Shown here piece by piece: positions 5,467 to 6,509 of a stretch of 6,509 nt of DNA. Under the pieces are notes generated by a model. It made no database searches, was not told the DNA's origin, and saw nothing but the letters and a program-made list of their open reading frames with translations. Within the stretch, counting starts at the first letter, position 1, and each line of letters starts with the position of its first letter. This stretch comes from an uncultured Bacillus sp. Its GTDB lineage: Bacteria > Bacillota > Bacilli > Bacillales_B > DSM-18226. The DNA lies in contig NZ_CAMLDX010000136.1 in NCBI RefSeq assembly GCF_946478885.1, positions 1 through 6,509 of the forward strand, given 5' to 3'. Both the position numbers and the translations under genes were made by a program.

Positions 5467-6440
5467 CAGCGTAACCTAAACTTTCGCGTCGTCTTAGTGA
5501 ATGCCGAACAATTGATTGTTGTCTTTGCTTATCAAAGTAGTCTTCACCTAAGTCTACATACATTTCTTTTTGGGCTAATAGATAATAAGAGATACGTAAC
5601 ATTGCGTGAGCGACTACAATACCAGCACGTTTTTTACCCTTTCGGGATGCTTTACGCCTATACAGTGGACCGAGATAAGTTCTTGGAACCGCTTACTGAA
5701 TGAGCTGCAGTGGGGAATTGTTTCTTCACATCAGTTCCAATTTCAGATAGGATTTGCTCAGCCATTCTGGTCGCTATACTAGGAATCGAATCCAATCTTG
5801 CTACATCTACTAAATGAGACCTGACTCTCTCCGTAACTTCCTTATCAAGCATTTCGATTTGCTCAGTCAGAAAATCAAGATGACCCAAAATGGTTTTTTA
5901 ACATGAGGCGTTGATGTGAATTGATATAGCCTTTTAGGGCAAGTTCCAGTTCTTCTTTCTTCTTTTTCATAGTGCGGCGTGCAAAGTTTGCTAGTTTTTC
6001 AGGGGCCTCTTCACATTGGCAATTGCATCAAGCAAATCTCGTCCTGAAACACCCAAAACATCTGAAACAACCGACCCCAACTTAATGTTCGCGCCTTTTA
6101 ACACCTTTTGGGTAGTCCATGGCAAAGAAGTTTGGCAATCCATTCTGCACCCTTCACATCTGTCTTTCGCCCTGGAACTGCTTCATATGTTGGGCATTCA
6201 CCACTAAAAACTCAAAATTCTCAGCTCTATTAAGTTCACAATAGGTTTCCAATAAACTCTCGTGCTTTCCATGGCGACATGGGTACAATTATGTTGTTTA
6301 ATCCAGTCAACTAACTGTAATAGAAATACGGTTTTAGTAGAAAACGTTTGAATCTCCTTTCCTTCAGGTGTCAAAATACAGGCGGTAATATTGTCCTTAT
6401 GGACATCCATACCGTATGCTCTTTCAATGTCTACATTCAT
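5459..6440 (-). pseudogene. IS110-family DEDD transposase, multiply frameshifted
   Basis: Normally a DEDD recombinase of about 400 residues. It starts at ATG 6440-6438 with ribosome site AAAAGGAGG (6455-6447) six bases upstream. The reading order, by shifting frames, is: GMDVHKD and AMESTRVYWKP (Asp12, Glu58); frameshift near 6224; FEFLVVNAQHMK; frameshift at 6180/6181; AVPGRKTDVKGAEWIAKLL; deletion of roughly 35-40 residues near 6110; ANIKLGSVVSDVLGVSGRD; frameshift near 6014; EKLANFARRTMKKKKEELEL; one extra A-T pair in 5887-5890; GHLDFLTEQIEMLDKEV through ILSEIGTDVKKQFPTAAH; deletion near 5701-5708 removing the SWAGL-type segment; frameshift near 5678; then YRRKASRKGKKRAGIVVAHA to LGYAVT and a stop at 5461-5459. 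The usual fourth acidic residue (TDVKDAEW) is Gly, and the lost segment carries the catalytic-serine region. It cannot be active. Missing lengths are estimated from family memory. Confidence 0.88.
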
Positions 6441-6509
6441 TGAAAACCTCCTTTTGATACTACGTCAAGAAAATAGACACAGATTTTTCTACCGCGCTTT
6501 CGCTTGGTG
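6441..6509 (-). other. upstream leader of the IS110 element, with ribosome site
   Basis: Sixty-nine bases before the transposase start, read on the minus strand, contain the strong ribosome site AAAAGGAGG (6455-6447). CTTGACG further upstream could be part of a -35 box, but no convincing -10 follows. In IS110-group elements the bridge RNA is made from this end. Too little is present here to fold or recognise one. Confidence 0.45.

Larger units (their letters stand above)
5459..6509 (-). mobile_element. decayed IS110-family insertion sequence, runs off the window
   Basis: The region from the reductase stop to the window end is explained by one IS110-family element on the minus strand: 69 bases of its upstream end (6441-6509) and a broken transposase (5459-6440). 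The left limit is placed at the transposase stop, within a few bases of the reductase's last codons. No inverted repeats or target duplications are visible, as expected for IS110 elements, which lack long ones. The upstream end, where IS110-group elements carry their bridge RNA, lies mostly outside the window. Confidence 0.8.

Noticed and set aside
5497..6207. Short plus-strand open frames downstream of the reductase
   Set aside because: They are reverse-strand shadows of the transposase pseudogene, whose frames show IS110 motifs throughout.
1..6509. CRISPR array, tRNA, rRNA, riboswitch or defence system
   Set aside because: No repeat-spacer pattern, no tRNA-like cloverleaf or T-loop signature, no long structured leader and no defence-type protein motif was seen on either strand.

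Overview
The window looks like a low-GC Gram-positive chromosome of the family Bacillaceae (Bacillus or a close relative). The reasons are strong Shine-Dalgarno sites, Bacillus-type 7-1-7 Fur boxes, a class III lipoprotein binding protein, and close resemblance, from memory, to the B. subtilis YfiY / YfiZ / YfhA / YusV proteins. No taxon below family can be supported.

The core (about 437-5466) is one iron-siderophore uptake locus. A substrate-binding lipoprotein gene (yfiY-like, minus strand, 523-1512) is divergent from a plus-strand operon of two FecCD-type permeases (1736-2743 and 2740-3795), an ABC ATPase (3855-4679) and a FhuF-type [2Fe-2S] ferric-siderophore reductase (4672-5466). The shared 223-bp intergenic region holds two promoters, each with a near-perfect Fur box at its start site, so iron starvation should induce both arms together. 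The lipoprotein would capture a ferric siderophore (in this subfamily, hydroxamate/citrate types such as schizokinen). The permease pair and ATPase would import it, and the reductase would release iron as Fe(II). No siderophore biosynthesis gene or dedicated regulator is in the window.

Left flank (1-522): a rho-independent terminator of the lipoprotein gene (437-474), then a 3' remnant of a PepSY-associated membrane protein (about 185-430, minus strand), a long hairpin/terminator (106-151), and possibly the first codons of another minus-strand gene running off the window edge.

Right flank (about 5459-6509): a decayed IS110-family insertion sequence on the minus strand. Its transposase can be followed from its start at 6440 to its C-terminus near 5459, but only through several frameshifts and two internal deletions. 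The remnant abuts and slightly overlaps the 3' end of the reductase gene. No terminator for the uptake operon is visible there.

I see no clearly new biological system. The points most worth a second look are two unexplained palindromes in the divergent promoter region, the reductase/IS junction, the CC-x11-CxxC cluster motif, and the PepSY relic beside an iron locus.
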